Assembly: GCA_944324365.1 (NCBI GenBank)
Contig: CALUWA010000001.1
Location: 1 to 64,000 of the forward strand
DNA: 64,000 bases
Reading direction: 5' to 3'
Source: Candidatus Gastranaerophilales bacterium
GTDB taxonomy: Bacteria > Cyanobacteriota > Vampirovibrionia > Gastranaerophilales > Gastranaerophilaceae
Within the stretch, counting starts at the first letter, position 1. Each line of letters starts with the position of its first letter. Made by a program: the position numbers and the translations under genes. Below, one piece after another: positions 1-9,239 of this stretch. Under the pieces are notes generated by a model that was not told the origin of the DNA, ran no database searches, and was given only the letters and a program-made list of their open reading frames with translations.

Positions 1-1
1 T

Positions 2-130
2 TGGAATGGCAACCGAGAATCCTTAAAGACCGGACAGTGGGGCTGTTATAAGGGTTGTGAAAATTGCAGTTATTGTATAAAATTAATACAGATAAACGGC
101 TGGAAGATACCTGATGATTATCCATGGTAA
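2..130 (+). CDS. C-terminal fragment of a cysteine-rich protein
   Basis: A reading frame open from the left edge gives 42 residues and a TAA stop at 128-130. It carries four cysteines spaced C-x3-C-x2-C-x2-C about residues 15-25 of the fragment, a spacing suited to zinc or an iron-sulfur cluster, and ends in a Trp/Pro/Asp-rich tail. A terminator hairpin follows immediately, which supports a real gene end. The family cannot be named from this fragment. Confidence 0.5.
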   Translation, partial: WNGNRESLKTGQWGCYKGCENCSYCIKLIQINGWKIPDDYPW

Positions 131-138
131 TGAGAATT

Positions 139-175
139 AAAAAGAACCGGACATTAAAAGTTCGGTTCTTTTAAT
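139..175. terminator. Bidirectional rho-independent terminator
   Basis: The arms at 139-152 and 160-174 form a stem around AAGAACCGGAC and GTTCGGTTCTT, with A-rich sequence on the left and T-rich on the right. It lies between two convergent coding ends, so it can serve both strands. Confidence 0.8.
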
Positions 176-177
176 TT

Positions 178-693
178 TTATCTGATGGATTTAATAATTT
201 CCAATACTTGTTTTTTTAATGACTCATAATCAGAATTGTTATCAATTATATAATCCCACTCTTTAATATTATCTAATCCGGTTTCAGTTATATCATTTTC
301 TCCGACAAGCTCCCCTCCGCGCTGAATTCTATTCTCCCGTGAGGCTTCTACGCGGATTGCTATTGCTCCGGCATTTTTAAATACTTCGTATTCGTGCGGA
401 ACCCGGACATCAGTTACAATAATATTTCCGTCCTGTTCAATAATCTTTTTAAGCCAGTAATCCGGATCCTGCGCACGCCCCCAGTTGCCGAGATTAATTA
501 AGTCCTGACGGTATATCGGCTTATTTTTCTCAATTTCTTCATAGGTTAATCCCTTTTCTTTCCCGTAGGTTAATTTTATGATGTCCCCCATAGCACATCT
601 TCTGTATTCAGGCATTTCTTCAAGCATAATTTTTGCTGCCGTATCTTTGCCGGAGAACTGCTTTCCGGAAAATATAATTATTTTATCTGCCAT
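178..693 (-). CDS. P-loop kinase of the dNMP kinase / phosphomevalonate kinase-like superfamily
   Basis: A 171-residue protein with an N-terminal Walker A variant GKQFSGKDT (residues 10-18) and an internal strand ending NIIVTDVRVPHE. The middle segment YRQDLINLGNWGRAQDPDYW and the C-terminal TETGLDNIKEWDYIIDNN resemble the corresponding blocks of animal-type phosphomevalonate kinase; related P-loop folds occur in phage deoxynucleoside monophosphate kinases. The reaction is therefore probably phosphoryl transfer from ATP to a small phosphate-bearing substrate, but the substrate is not settled. No mevalonate pathway gene is visible nearby. The ATG at 693 is preceded by a good ribosome site (AAGGAGA). 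Confidence 0.65.
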   Translation of the reverse strand: MADKIIIFSGKQFSGKDTAAKIMLEEMPEYRRCAMGDIIKLTYGKEKGLTYEEIEKNKPIYRQDLINLGNWGRAQDPDYWLKKIIEQDGNIIVTDVRVPHEYEVFKNAGAIAIRVEASRENRIQRGGELVGENDITETGLDNIKEWDYIIDNNSDYESLKKQVLEIIKSIR

Positions 694-865
694 GTTTCTC
701 TCCTTATTTTTATAAAAATATTAAACATCCAAATTCAATCATAATCAAGCTTTTCATAACTTTTTATTTCGTAAAGTTAAGATTTATGTAATTTTTCTTG
801 CAATTTGGTTGTGTTGGTTTTATGATGGACGAACTAGTGTATAAAATACAATATTGGAATAAGTT

Positions 866-1738
866 ATGGTGTTAAATTTTCAAGAACTGGTATTTAATTT
901 ACAAAAATTTTGGTCGGATTACGGATGTATAATCCAACAGCCTTATGATATAGAAAAAGGTGCTTCCACTATGAATCCGGCAACTTTTTTAAGAGCATTG
1001 GGGCCTGAGCCTTGGAATACAGCAATGATTGAACCTTGCAGACGTCCGACTGATGCCAGATATGGTGAAAACCCTAACCGTTTGGGCCACTATTTCCAAT
1101 TTCAGGTTATATTAAAACCATCTCCTGATAATGCACAGGAGCTCTATTTAAAGAGCCTCGAGGCTATGGGTATTGATTTGAGAGAACATGATGTCCGTTT
1201 TGTTGAGGACAACTGGGAATCACCTACCCTTGGTGCGGCAGGTGTCGGCTGGGAAGTTTGGCTTGACGGTATGGAAATTACACAGTTTACTTATTTCCAG
1301 CAGGTAGGCGGCTTGGAAGTTAAGCCTGTTGCTTTGGAATTGACTTACGGGCTAGAACGTATTGCTATGTATTTGCAAAATAAAGAATCTGTGTTCGATA
1401 TTATGTGGAACGATACTTTGAAATACGGCGATATATATTTACAAAACGAAATAGAACAATCTAAATATAACTTTGAAGTTTCTGATGCAAAATCTTTGTT
1501 TACAATGTTTGATTTGTACCAGAAAGAAGTTGATAATTGTATTAATGCAAAACTTGTTTTGCCGGCGTATGATTACGTATTAAAATGTTCCCATACTTTC
1601 AACCTGCTTGATGCACGCGGTGTTATCAGCAAAGACGAAAGAATTAATTTTATAAACAGAGTAAGAACAATGGCTTCTGCAGTTGCAAAATTGTACGTAG
1701 CCCAAAGAGAGGAACTGGGATTTCCTCTTTGCAAGTAA
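866..1738 (+). CDS. glyQ: Glycyl-tRNA synthetase alpha subunit
   Basis: 290 residues, full length for the catalytic alpha subunit of the bacterial alpha2-beta2 class II glycyl-tRNA synthetase, which charges tRNA-Gly with glycine in the cytosol. The near-invariant block running from [10 protein letters not shown] to [11 protein letters not shown] (about residues 24-50), the segment [18 protein letters not shown], and [15 protein letters not shown] are all present. The beta subunit gene glyS does not follow; two amino acid permeases do, 14 bp downstream. No strong ribosome site precedes the ATG at 866, but the family start at this residue is typical. Confidence 0.97.
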   Translation: MVLNFQELVFNLQKFWSDYGCIIQQPYDIEKGASTMNPATFLRALGPEPWNTAMIEPCRRPTDARYGENPNRLGHYFQFQVILKPSPDNAQELYLKSLEAMGIDLREHDVRFVEDNWESPTLGAAGVGWEVWLDGMEITQFTYFQQVGGLEVKPVALELTYGLERIAMYLQNKESVFDIMWNDTLKYGDIYLQNEIEQSKYNFEVSDAKSLFTMFDLYQKEVDNCINAKLVLPAYDYVLKCSHTFNLLDARGVISKDERINFINRVRTMASAVAKLYVAQREELGFPLCK

Positions 1739-1752
1739 CAAAAGGAATATAA

Positions 1753-3351
1753 ATGGCTAAAAAATTTCATCACCCTACCTTTAGTAAGAATTTTTTGCGT
1801 AGAATTACTCAGGTAAAAAATCCTGATGCTATGCTTGAAGATGCAAAAACAGAAGGTTTGGAAAAAACACTCGGAGTTTGGGACTTAATTATTCTTGGCA
1901 TTGGTGCAATCATCGGTGCAGGAATTTTTGCGGTTGTAGGTATTGCTGCAGCCGGCGGCCCTGAAAGTGTCGGTGCCGGCCCTGCGTTAGCTGTATCTAT
2001 GATTATCGCGGCTTTTGCGTGTGTATTTTCTGCTTTATGTTATTGTGAATTCGCAGCAATGATACCTGTTGCCGGTGGTGCTTATACGTATACTTTCGCA
2101 ACATTGGGTGAATTTGCGGCTTGGATGGTAGGCTGGGTTTTGATGCTTGAATATGCAATCGGTTTTATTGTGGTTGCTTCTTCCTGGTCAAACCATTTGA
2201 TGCAGTTTTTAAGAGGTTTTTCAAATGTATTGCCTCACTGTATTTCAAATCCTCCGATTTGGCTTGTGAGTGATATCGGTTCGGCTACAAAAACACTGAC
2301 CGCTTCCGGAATTGATCCTCATTCAGTGATTCCTACAATCTTTGGAATGCCTGTTTGTATAAATCTGCCTGCTGCTGCAATAATTATATTGTCTACTTTG
2401 GTTCTGATTAAGGGAACGAAAGATTCGGCTAAAATGGCAGGGATAATGGTATTTATAAAACTTTTTGTAATTGCACTGTTTGTGCTTGTAGGTATGTTTT
2501 ACGTCAAACCTGCCAATTGGGTTCCTTTTGCGCCGAATGGTATGGAAGGTATTTGCATGGGAGCATTTTTAATATTCTTTGCATATATCGGGTTTGATGC
2601 TATTGCAACAGTTGCCGAAGAATGTAAAAATCCTCAGAGAGATTTGCCTATTGGTATTATCGGTTCATTAATTGCCGCAACTGTAGTTTATGTATTAGTT
2701 GCACTTGTAATGACAGGTATGTACCCGACTTCCGGCGAAGTTCCTGCTGCATTTTTGAAAGCTCCTATGGCTTTTGTAATGACAGAAATTGCTCATAAAG
2801 ATTGGGTAGCTGGTTTAATATCTGTCGGTTCATTGGCCGGGCTTACTTCCGTATTGCTCGTTATGCAGCTTGCGGCGGTTAGAATACTTTTTGCAATGAG
2901 CCGTGATAATTTTATCCCGAAAGGGTTGCAGGCATTACATCCAAAATATAAAACGCCTCACGTTCTGACTTGGTTAGTCGGTATATTGTCTATTGTTGGT
3001 GTTATGACTTTGGATTTGAATGTTGCGACCGAACTTTGTAATTTTGGTACATTTACTTCCTTCATAGTTGTCTGTGTTGCCGTATTAATATTACGCCATA
3101 CTGATCCGGATAGAGAAAGACCGTTTAAGGTTCCGTTTTCTCCTTGGTTCCCGGCTATGGGTATTATTTGCTGCGGCGGTTTGATGCTTTATTCAATGCA
3201 GTCTTTAACTACTTCTGCAATTTTATTCCCGGTTTGGTTGGGATTAGGCGGCATCATATACTTTAACTACGGTTTTAGAAGCAACAGAAAGTATGAAAAT
3301 GAAGTTCACTATGAAAAAGTTGAACATAGAAAACAGGAATTATTGAAATAA
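1753..3351 (+). CDS. APC-family amino acid permease (cationic amino acid transporter type)
   Basis: 532 residues with about 12-14 hydrophobic segments. The first membrane helix region GIGAIIGAGIF (about residues 49-59) is the unwound substrate-binding helix of the APC superfamily. The motifs IPVAGGAYTYTF, FIGFDAIATVAEE-like (here YIGFDAIATVAEE) and RPFKVPFSPWFP are characteristic of the YfnA/CAT branch. It should import amino acids across the inner membrane; the exact substrate is unknown. Its stop codon overlaps the start of the next permease in a TAATG junction, so the pair is almost certainly co-translated, and it lies 14 bp behind glyQ. Confidence 0.92.
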   Translation: MAKKFHHPTFSKNFLRRITQVKNPDAMLEDAKTEGLEKTLGVWDLIILGIGAIIGAGIFAVVGIAAAGGPESVGAGPALAVSMIIAAFACVFSALCYCEFAAMIPVAGGAYTYTFATLGEFAAWMVGWVLMLEYAIGFIVVASSWSNHLMQFLRGFSNVLPHCISNPPIWLVSDIGSATKTLTASGIDPHSVIPTIFGMPVCINLPAAAIIILSTLVLIKGTKDSAKMAGIMVFIKLFVIALFVLVGMFYVKPANWVPFAPNGMEGICMGAFLIFFAYIGFDAIATVAEECKNPQRDLPIGIIGSLIAATVVYVLVALVMTGMYPTSGEVPAAFLKAPMAFVMTEIAHKDWVAGLISVGSLAGLTSVLLVMQLAAVRILFAMSRDNFIPKGLQALHPKYKTPHVLTWLVGILSIVGVMTLDLNVATELCNFGTFTSFIVVCVAVLILRHTDPDRERPFKVPFSPWFPAMGIICCGGLMLYSMQSLTTSAILFPVWLGLGGIIYFNYGFRSNRKYENEVHYEKVEHRKQELLK

Positions 3352-4907
3352 TGGATATTAAAACAATAATAAAGAATGCTCTTACAAAAAGAAGCACGGA
3401 TGAACTTATTGCGACCAGTAAAAAATCCGAGTTGAAAAAGACATTGAATGTATTTGACTTGATTGTAATAGGGATTGGGGCCGTAGTTGGTACCGGCATC
3501 TTTACAATTATCGGTACGGCAATTCAGGGCGGGCCTGAAAATGTCGGGGCAGGGCCTGCGGTTATTGTGTCAATGGTTTTGGCTGCAATCGCGTGTGTAT
3601 TCTCGGCTCTATGCTATTCCGAAATTGCAGCAATGATACCTGTTGCGGGTAGTGCTTATACATACACTTATGCAACTATGGGTGAGTTTATGGCTTGGAT
3701 GGTCGGCTGGATTTTGATGCTTGAGTATGCCATCGGAAATATCACTGTTGCGAGTGCGTGGACAGGATATTTAACTCAATTTTTGAAAGGGTTTAAGCAT
3801 ATTCTTCCGTCTTTTATTGTTAATTTCCCGATGTGGCTCAGAAATGATTACAGGTATATGTATTCTTTCTGCGACAAGTACGGGTTTGATGTTCATGATA
3901 AAATGCCGTTTTTGTTCGGGCATATTCCTGTTGCGATTAATCTGCCTGCGATAATTATTGTGCTTGTGCTTACTTTACTTCTGATTAAGGGGGTTAAGGA
4001 GTCTACAAGATTCGCAAGTATTATGGTTGGCGTTAATATGTTTATGATTTTGTCCTTTATTATTTTCGGGGCATTTTATATCAAGCCTGAGAATTGGACT
4101 CCTTTTGCTCCAAACGGATTTGAAGGAATTTTTATGGGAGCTTTTCTGATATTCTTTGCATATATCGGGTTTGATGCAATTTCAACGACTGCCGAAGAAA
4201 CAGAAAATCCTCAGAGAGATTTGCCTATTGCAATTCTCGGTACATTAATTTTGTGTACGGTTTTATACGTATGTGTTGCGCTTGTATTAACCGGAACTGT
4301 TCCGTTAAATCATATTGATATTCAGGCTCCGATTGCTCATGCAATGAGGGTTATCGGAATGGATTGGCTTGCAGGATTTATTTCCATAGGCGCGCTTTGT
4401 GCCTTGACTTCCGTGCTTTTAATTTATCAGCTCGGTACAACAAGAATTTTGTATGCAATGAGCCGTGACAGATTTTTGCCTAAATCCTTAAGATTAATCC
4501 ATAAAAAATACAGAACTCCTCATGTTTTAACTTGGATTTCGGGTATTGTAGTTATTGTTTGTTCGTTATTTATGGATTTGAACATATCTGCCGAGTTATG
4601 CAATTTCGGAACCTTTACATCATTTATAATTATTTGTATTGCAGTTTTAATTTTAAGAAAAACCGAACCGAACAGAGAAAGACCGTTTAAAGTTCCGTTT
4701 TGTCCTTGGTTCCCTATTTTGGGGATTATTACCTGCGGCGGTTTGATGGTTTATTCTATGAAATTTTTGAGAACTTCATCAATATATTTTCCGTTATGGT
4801 TATTTATTGGCTTTATGATATATGCAGTCTACGGGTATAGCCAGAAGAGATATGAAGAGGATAAGCGTTTAAAAAAGATTGTTGTTAAACAAAAGTCAAA
4901 AGTATAG
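3351..4907 (+). CDS. APC-family amino acid permease, paralogue of the preceding gene
   Basis: 518 residues, clearly paralogous to the upstream permease along its whole length (shared GIGAVVGTGIF, IPVAGSAYTYTYATMGEF, ILRKTEPNRERPFKVPF). The loop between the fourth and fifth helices differs most between the two copies (RNDYRYMYSFCDKYGFD here), which suggests a tandem duplication followed by divergence of substrate or complex. The start codon overlaps the previous stop by one base. No terminator is evident behind it. Confidence 0.92.
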   Translation: MDIKTIIKNALTKRSTDELIATSKKSELKKTLNVFDLIVIGIGAVVGTGIFTIIGTAIQGGPENVGAGPAVIVSMVLAAIACVFSALCYSEIAAMIPVAGSAYTYTYATMGEFMAWMVGWILMLEYAIGNITVASAWTGYLTQFLKGFKHILPSFIVNFPMWLRNDYRYMYSFCDKYGFDVHDKMPFLFGHIPVAINLPAIIIVLVLTLLLIKGVKESTRFASIMVGVNMFMILSFIIFGAFYIKPENWTPFAPNGFEGIFMGAFLIFFAYIGFDAISTTAEETENPQRDLPIAILGTLILCTVLYVCVALVLTGTVPLNHIDIQAPIAHAMRVIGMDWLAGFISIGALCALTSVLLIYQLGTTRILYAMSRDRFLPKSLRLIHKKYRTPHVLTWISGIVVIVCSLFMDLNISAELCNFGTFTSFIIICIAVLILRKTEPNRERPFKVPFCPWFPILGIITCGGLMVYSMKFLRTSSIYFPLWLFIGFMIYAVYGYSQKRYEEDKRLKKIVVKQKSKV

Positions 4908-5004
4908 AATGTTTGTCGGCACGATATAGTTTGTAATACTTTCACTGGAGCTGATTCTAAGCTGCTCACTCAAATTCAATTAGTATAAAATATGAGGTAG
5001 CAAT

Positions 5005-5883
5005 GTGCAAAAGGTTTTAATGTTTTTATCCACGCATAAATTGACAGGCGCACTTATGAGTGAATATAACAAGATGAGCGGCATTTCCGGTTATGACAAT
5101 ATTATTGTCTTAGATAATTCTTCCGGTTTGGTTTCGTCAGAGTCCCCCATATGTGATGTTGAATTTGCCGGGGAAAAAATGAAATGTTTATTGTTTGATG
5201 AAAATACACATAATAGTTTAAAACTTCCGGCATATTCTCACGTTTTAAAGCGGGGAAAGTTTTCCGATGTTATGTGGGCAAATCATGATATGAGGTTTTA
5301 TTATGTTAGAAAATATTTCCCCGATTATGATTATTATTGGCAGTTCGATTATGATGTATTTTGCAATGGAACCTCATATGAGCCTTTTTTAAAGGCAAAT
5401 CAGTCAGACGCTGATTTATTAGCTCTTAAGTTCGGTAGGACATACGAAAATTCCGGTTGGCTTTGGGCTAAAAATGTCAGTTGGCTGTATAGTGATGATT
5501 GTATGTATGCTTCATTCGGGCCTGTAACTCGTTTGAGTTCTCAAGCTATTGACTTTTTATATAAGAGGCGGCTATTTATAGCAGAACGTTATAAAAAGGT
5601 AAAATCTAAAAAATGTGTATGGCCGATAGGGGAATTATTTATTCCCACAGAACTTATGCAAAATAACTTTACGTGTCAAAGAATTAAATATGAATCCTGT
5701 TCTATTCAGGAAATTGATTTAAATGAAACTCGGCTGTTTGAAAATCCTGATAATTATCTATACCATTCTGTTAAGGGAGATTTATTAAATCGTTTACAAA
5801 AAGCACAAACTCGGCGGACTTTATTTGTTAAAATTAGAGATAAGTTAATGGGATATCTTGCTAAATATAAAAAGTTTAAGTAA
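5005..5883 (+). CDS. Glycosyltransferase-like protein (GT-A type, putative)
   Basis: A 292-residue soluble protein without signal peptide or membrane helix. The segment YYWQFDYDVFCNG (about residues 112-124) looks like the D-x-D nucleotide-sugar and metal-binding strand of GT-A glycosyltransferases, and the aromatic-rich surroundings fit a sugar-active enzyme; the assignment remains an inference. The start chosen is GTG at 5005 after GAGGTAG; an out-of-frame ATG lies two bases earlier and an in-frame ATG at 5020 is an alternative. It stands alone between the permeases and pgi. Confidence 0.55.
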   Translation: MQKVLMFLSTHKLTGALMSEYNKMSGISGYDNIIVLDNSSGLVSSESPICDVEFAGEKMKCLLFDENTHNSLKLPAYSHVLKRGKFSDVMWANHDMRFYYVRKYFPDYDYYWQFDYDVFCNGTSYEPFLKANQSDADLLALKFGRTYENSGWLWAKNVSWLYSDDCMYASFGPVTRLSSQAIDFLYKRRLFIAERYKKVKSKKCVWPIGELFIPTELMQNNFTCQRIKYESCSIQEIDLNETRLFENPDNYLYHSVKGDLLNRLQKAQTRRTLFVKIRDKLMGYLAKYKKFK

Positions 5884-5911
5884 ATAAATTTTAAAACTAT
5901 TCGCCTGACTC

Positions 5912-5939
5912 TTGTTTTTTAGCCTTGAGTACATATAAT
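5912..5939 (+). promoter_or_regulatory. Sigma-70-like promoter ahead of pgi
   Basis: TTGTTT at 5912-5917 and a perfect TATAAT at 5934-5939 with a 16-base spacer, about 85 bp upstream of the pgi start. Confidence 0.5.
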
Positions 5940-6023
5940 AAGTGTATCACCAACGTATATTGAATCCGAAATATATTTATATAATAATAAGGTTAGAGAA
6001 AGAGTATTGTAAGAGGGGCATAA

Positions 6024-7412
6024 ATGATTAACTTGAACTATAAAAACGCTGATGCAATGGTTGTGGGTGAAGAAAACGGTCTTGATATAGAGCGTGAATT
6101 TACCAATTACCAGGATACCATTAAGCACATAATAGCAAATCTTAATCAGAGAAAGGATAAGCCGGGACAATGGCTTCAATGGATGAACCTTGGTTATAAT
6201 GAGGAAACCTTGTGGTACGTAAAAGAGTATGCTTCAATGGTTAAAGACAGATTTGAGAATGTTCTTGTTCTTGGTATCGGTGGTTCTGCCCTCGGAGGTG
6301 TTGCTCTTACAGAAGCGTTGTTGAAGCCTTACTGGAATTTGCTTTCGGAAGAGCAAAGAGAAGGTTTGCCTCGTATATTTTTCCTGGATAATATCGATCC
6401 TGATTCTATAACTGCATTGTTAGATATTTTGGATTTGAGTAAAACTCTTGTGAATGTTATTACAAAATCCGGCGATACTGCAGAAACAATGTCGCAGTTT
6501 ATGATTGTTAAAGACAGACTTGAAAAAGAATTAGGCGATAATTACAGATATAATATTGTTGCCACTACTGATAAAAAGACAGGTATCTTAAGACAGATTT
6601 CAGAGCAGGAAGGTTATAAAACGTTCGTTATCCCGGATGATGTGGGCGGACGTTTTTCTGTATTCTCTGCTGTCGGTTTTTTACCTTTGGCACTTGTCGG
6701 GATTGATATTGATTCTATTGTTAACGGTATTAAGGATATGGATCTTGCGTTGAAAAATACCGATATTAGAGAAAATATTGCCGCTCAAAATGCCTTAATA
6801 CATTATTTGCTTGATACGAAAAAAGGTAAAAATATATCTGTAATGATGCCGTATTCAAGCAGACTCAGATATGTTGCCGATTGGTATGCACAGCTTTGGG
6901 CTGAATCTCTTGGTAAGAATAAAGATAAAGACGGCAATGATGTCCATGTCGGCCCGACTCCGGTAAAGGCTTTAGGGGCAACTGACCAGCATTCGCAAAT
7001 TCAGCTTTATAACGAAGGGCCTAATAATAAGATTATTAATTTTATAAGAGTTGAAGAGTTTGATAATACCCTTGAAATTCCTAATATATTTGAGTATACA
7101 GGAATAGGGTATCTTGGCGGAAAGACTATTAACCAGCTTATTAATGCGGAAGCCGATTCCACAAGGGTTGCGCTTTCTGATTACGGCAGACCTACCGTGA
7201 CAATTACTCTGGATAAAGTTGACGGGTATAATTTAGGACAGCTGCTTTATATGTTTGAAGTTCAGACTGCTATTGCGGGCGAGCTGTATAATATTAATAC
7301 GTTTAATCAACCGGGTGTTGAACAGGCAAAAAATTATACTTACGCTTTGATGGGGCGTGCCGGATATGAAGAATCCGCACATGCTCTTCAGCAAAAAATG
7401 TCTGTAGTGTAA
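6024..7412 (+). CDS. pgi: Glucose-6-phosphate isomerase
   Basis: A 462-residue enzyme that interconverts glucose 6-phosphate and fructose 6-phosphate, of the shorter Bacillus/cyanobacterial type. Recognised by GIGGSALGG (about residues 79-87), the sugar-phosphate loop TKSGDTAET, and the active-site segment GATDQHSQIQLY. The ATG at 6024 follows a ribosome site AGAGGGG. With the downstream eda and KDG-type kinase it fits a sugar-catabolic set. A secreted small protein and trxB follow in the same direction with short gaps. Confidence 0.96.
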   Translation: MINLNYKNADAMVVGEENGLDIEREFTNYQDTIKHIIANLNQRKDKPGQWLQWMNLGYNEETLWYVKEYASMVKDRFENVLVLGIGGSALGGVALTEALLKPYWNLLSEEQREGLPRIFFLDNIDPDSITALLDILDLSKTLVNVITKSGDTAETMSQFMIVKDRLEKELGDNYRYNIVATTDKKTGILRQISEQEGYKTFVIPDDVGGRFSVFSAVGFLPLALVGIDIDSIVNGIKDMDLALKNTDIRENIAAQNALIHYLLDTKKGKNISVMMPYSSRLRYVADWYAQLWAESLGKNKDKDGNDVHVGPTPVKALGATDQHSQIQLYNEGPNNKIINFIRVEEFDNTLEIPNIFEYTGIGYLGGKTINQLINAEADSTRVALSDYGRPTVTITLDKVDGYNLGQLLYMFEVQTAIAGELYNINTFNQPGVEQAKNYTYALMGRAGYEESAHALQQKMSVV

Positions 7413-7448
7413 TTTGTCTTTTTTCGGATTGGTATTATTATAATAAGT

Positions 7449-7955
7449 ATGCTGAATAGAATTGTAAGTGTATTAATAGTATTTTTTACTGTAGTTAGTT
7501 TTGCTGTTCCTGTCTTTGCGGAACCGGTTAAGACATTATCTGCCGGAGTATCTTTAAATGCTCAGGTGCCGCCGGCGCTTATGGGAACCTGGCGAGTTGC
7601 TTCCGTCTTGAAAGATACAGACAGTCCTGCGAATTTTAAAAAATCCGGCGTTGATGTTTGGAACTTATCAAAATCATCTGACGTCATTACTCTTAGCAAT
7701 CCGTTTACCGGTGCAACTGCATCAATATCAGTTAAATACGTTAATAAAAATACTGTAAGATTTTCAAAAGAGGGTAATTATGATAATCAAAAACTTACTG
7801 ATACGGTTGAAATAACTATTGAGGGAGATAAGTTTACCGGAGTTAATACTCTAAAGCTTGAAGATTTTGAGGGCGGAGTTGCAATGAAGGTTAGAAATGC
7901 CACGTATGTCTTGCGTGGAGAAAAAATTTCTGGTACAAGTGTATTAGGTAAATAA
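7449..7955 (+). CDS. Secreted protein, lipocalin-like beta fold (putative)
   Basis: 168 residues. A hydrophobic N-terminus with an Ala-x-Ala-type end (FAVPVFAEP, cleavage near residue 25) is a clear signal peptide. The mature part contains MGTWRVASV followed by alternating beta-strand-like segments, reminiscent of the GxW start of lipocalin-like barrels; this is a weak resemblance. It lies between pgi and trxB and is probably exported across the inner membrane. No enzymatic motif was seen. Confidence 0.7.
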   Translation: MLNRIVSVLIVFFTVVSFAVPVFAEPVKTLSAGVSLNAQVPPALMGTWRVASVLKDTDSPANFKKSGVDVWNLSKSSDVITLSNPFTGATASISVKYVNKNTVRFSKEGNYDNQKLTDTVEITIEGDKFTGVNTLKLEDFEGGVAMKVRNATYVLRGEKISGTSVLGK

Positions 7956-7973
7956 GAGCAAGGATTTATTATT

Positions 7974-8918
7974 ATGCAAAAATATGAATTTGATACGGTT
8001 ATATTAGGAGGAGGTCCTGCGGGGTTGGCAGCAGGGATTTATGCAAGCCGCGGTGCTGTTTCTACAGCGGTTTTGGATATAAGCATGTTTGGCGGTCAGC
8101 CGTCAAATTATCTGGAACTGGAAAATTATCCGGGTTTTGGGACTGTCGGCGGATATGATTTAATGGAGAAATTTGAGGAGCATGCCGACAAATTTGGTAT
8201 TCAAAAATTTCCTATGCAGGAATTTTCAAAGATTGATTTGCTTTCATCTCCAAAGCATATTGTCACAAATGAAGCGGAATTTTTTGCTAAAACTGTAATT
8301 ATCGCAACCGGAGCGCAGCCGATGAAACTTGGCGTTCCGGGAGAAAAAGAATTTCTCGGCAGGGGGGTCAGCTACTGTGCGGTGTGTGACGGTGCTTTTT
8401 ATAAGGACAAGGTGGTTACTGTCGTTGGCGGAGGCAATGCTGCTGTTGAAGAAGCTATGTATTTGACTAAATTTGCAAGCAAAGTTTATCTTGTTCACCG
8501 ACGCGATGAACTCCGTGCGGATAAAATTGTTCAAGAGCGCGCTTTTAAAAATGATAAACTTGAATTTATCTGGAATAGTGTTGTTCTTGAAGTTAAAGGC
8601 GGGGATTTAGTTGACTCTGTTGTGTTGAAAAATGTAAAAACGGATGAAATATCCACTCTAAGTACTAACGGCGTTTTCCCTTATATTGGCATGACGCCAA
8701 ATGTAGAGCTTTTTAACGGTCAGTTGGAGCAGGATTCAAAAGGTTTTATTGTTACGGATGAAACTATGAAAACTTCTGTTGACGGAGTATATGCTGTTGG
8801 TGATGTCCGCACAACTCCTCTAAGGCAAGTTATAACAGCTGCATCTGACGGAGCTGTCGGAGCTGTTTATGCTGTTAAATATCTGGAAACTTTAAAAGAA
8901 GTTCCGCAGCGCGTTTGA
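7974..8918 (+). CDS. trxB: Thioredoxin reductase
   Basis: 314 residues, the normal length for low-molecular-weight NADPH-dependent thioredoxin reductase. FAD-binding GGGPAGLAAGIYA near the N-terminus, the redox-active pair in CAVCDG (about residues 133-138), NADPH-binding GGGNAAVEEA and the C-terminal FAD segment VYAVGDVR are all visible. The redox site reads CAVC rather than the more usual CATC; this variant is common. It keeps thioredoxin reduced in the cytosol. Confidence 0.95.
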   Translation: MQKYEFDTVILGGGPAGLAAGIYASRGAVSTAVLDISMFGGQPSNYLELENYPGFGTVGGYDLMEKFEEHADKFGIQKFPMQEFSKIDLLSSPKHIVTNEAEFFAKTVIIATGAQPMKLGVPGEKEFLGRGVSYCAVCDGAFYKDKVVTVVGGGNAAVEEAMYLTKFASKVYLVHRRDELRADKIVQERAFKNDKLEFIWNSVVLEVKGGDLVDSVVLKNVKTDEISTLSTNGVFPYIGMTPNVELFNGQLEQDSKGFIVTDETMKTSVDGVYAVGDVRTTPLRQVITAASDGAVGAVYAVKYLETLKEVPQRV

Positions 8919-8925
8919 TTTTTGC

Positions 8926-9056
8926 CAAAAAAAAGTTGCCTGAAAAATAGGCAACATTAAATAAACACGAGGATATTAAGAGAGAGAGTATAAAGTCTGA
9001 TATATTTTGCTTTTTCTATTCTTTACCTTTTCCAATTATAATGATTTGATTTCCCT
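8926..9056 (-). ncRNA. Candidate small RNA ended by a rho-independent terminator
   Basis: On the minus strand a promoter-like motif at 9065-9092 is followed by about 130 bases with no usable ATG reading frame, ending in GTTGCCT-loop-AGGCAAC (8934-8955) and then eight T residues. The T-run lies on the minus-strand side only, so the terminator serves a leftward transcript, yet no protein gene lies on this strand between 8919 and 9239. An independent short RNA is the simplest reading. Confidence 0.5.
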
Positions 9057-9064
9057 TACATTTA

Positions 9065-9092
9065 TATAAAGTATTCCGTGTGGTTAAAATTG
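9065..9092 (-). promoter_or_regulatory. CAATT-N12-AATACTTTATA promoter-like motif
   Basis: Reading leftward: CAATT (9092-9088), 12 bases, AATACTTTATA (9075-9065). The same two boxes with the same 12-base spacing occur at 31125-31152, 52186-52213 and 62307-62334, each pointing at an unusual gene. Here it points at the small-RNA candidate. Confidence 0.6.
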
Positions 9093-9172
9093 ACTTTTTA
9101 ATTTTCAATTGTTAAGAAATTGTAATCTTTTTAGTCAAAATATACTGCAAATAGTTGATTTATTTACAAATC

Positions 9173-9201
9173 TTGTCATAATCGGATTATGATGGTATAA
9201 T
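9173..9201 (+). promoter_or_regulatory. Sigma-70-like promoter of pilT-recO
   Basis: TTGTCA at 9173-9178, a 17-base spacer and TATAAT at 9196-9201, 38 bp ahead of the pilT start. A near-consensus housekeeping promoter. Confidence 0.75.
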
Positions 9202-9239
9202 AAAAAATGTAGAGAAGAGAGAACAAAGATAGGATAGTT

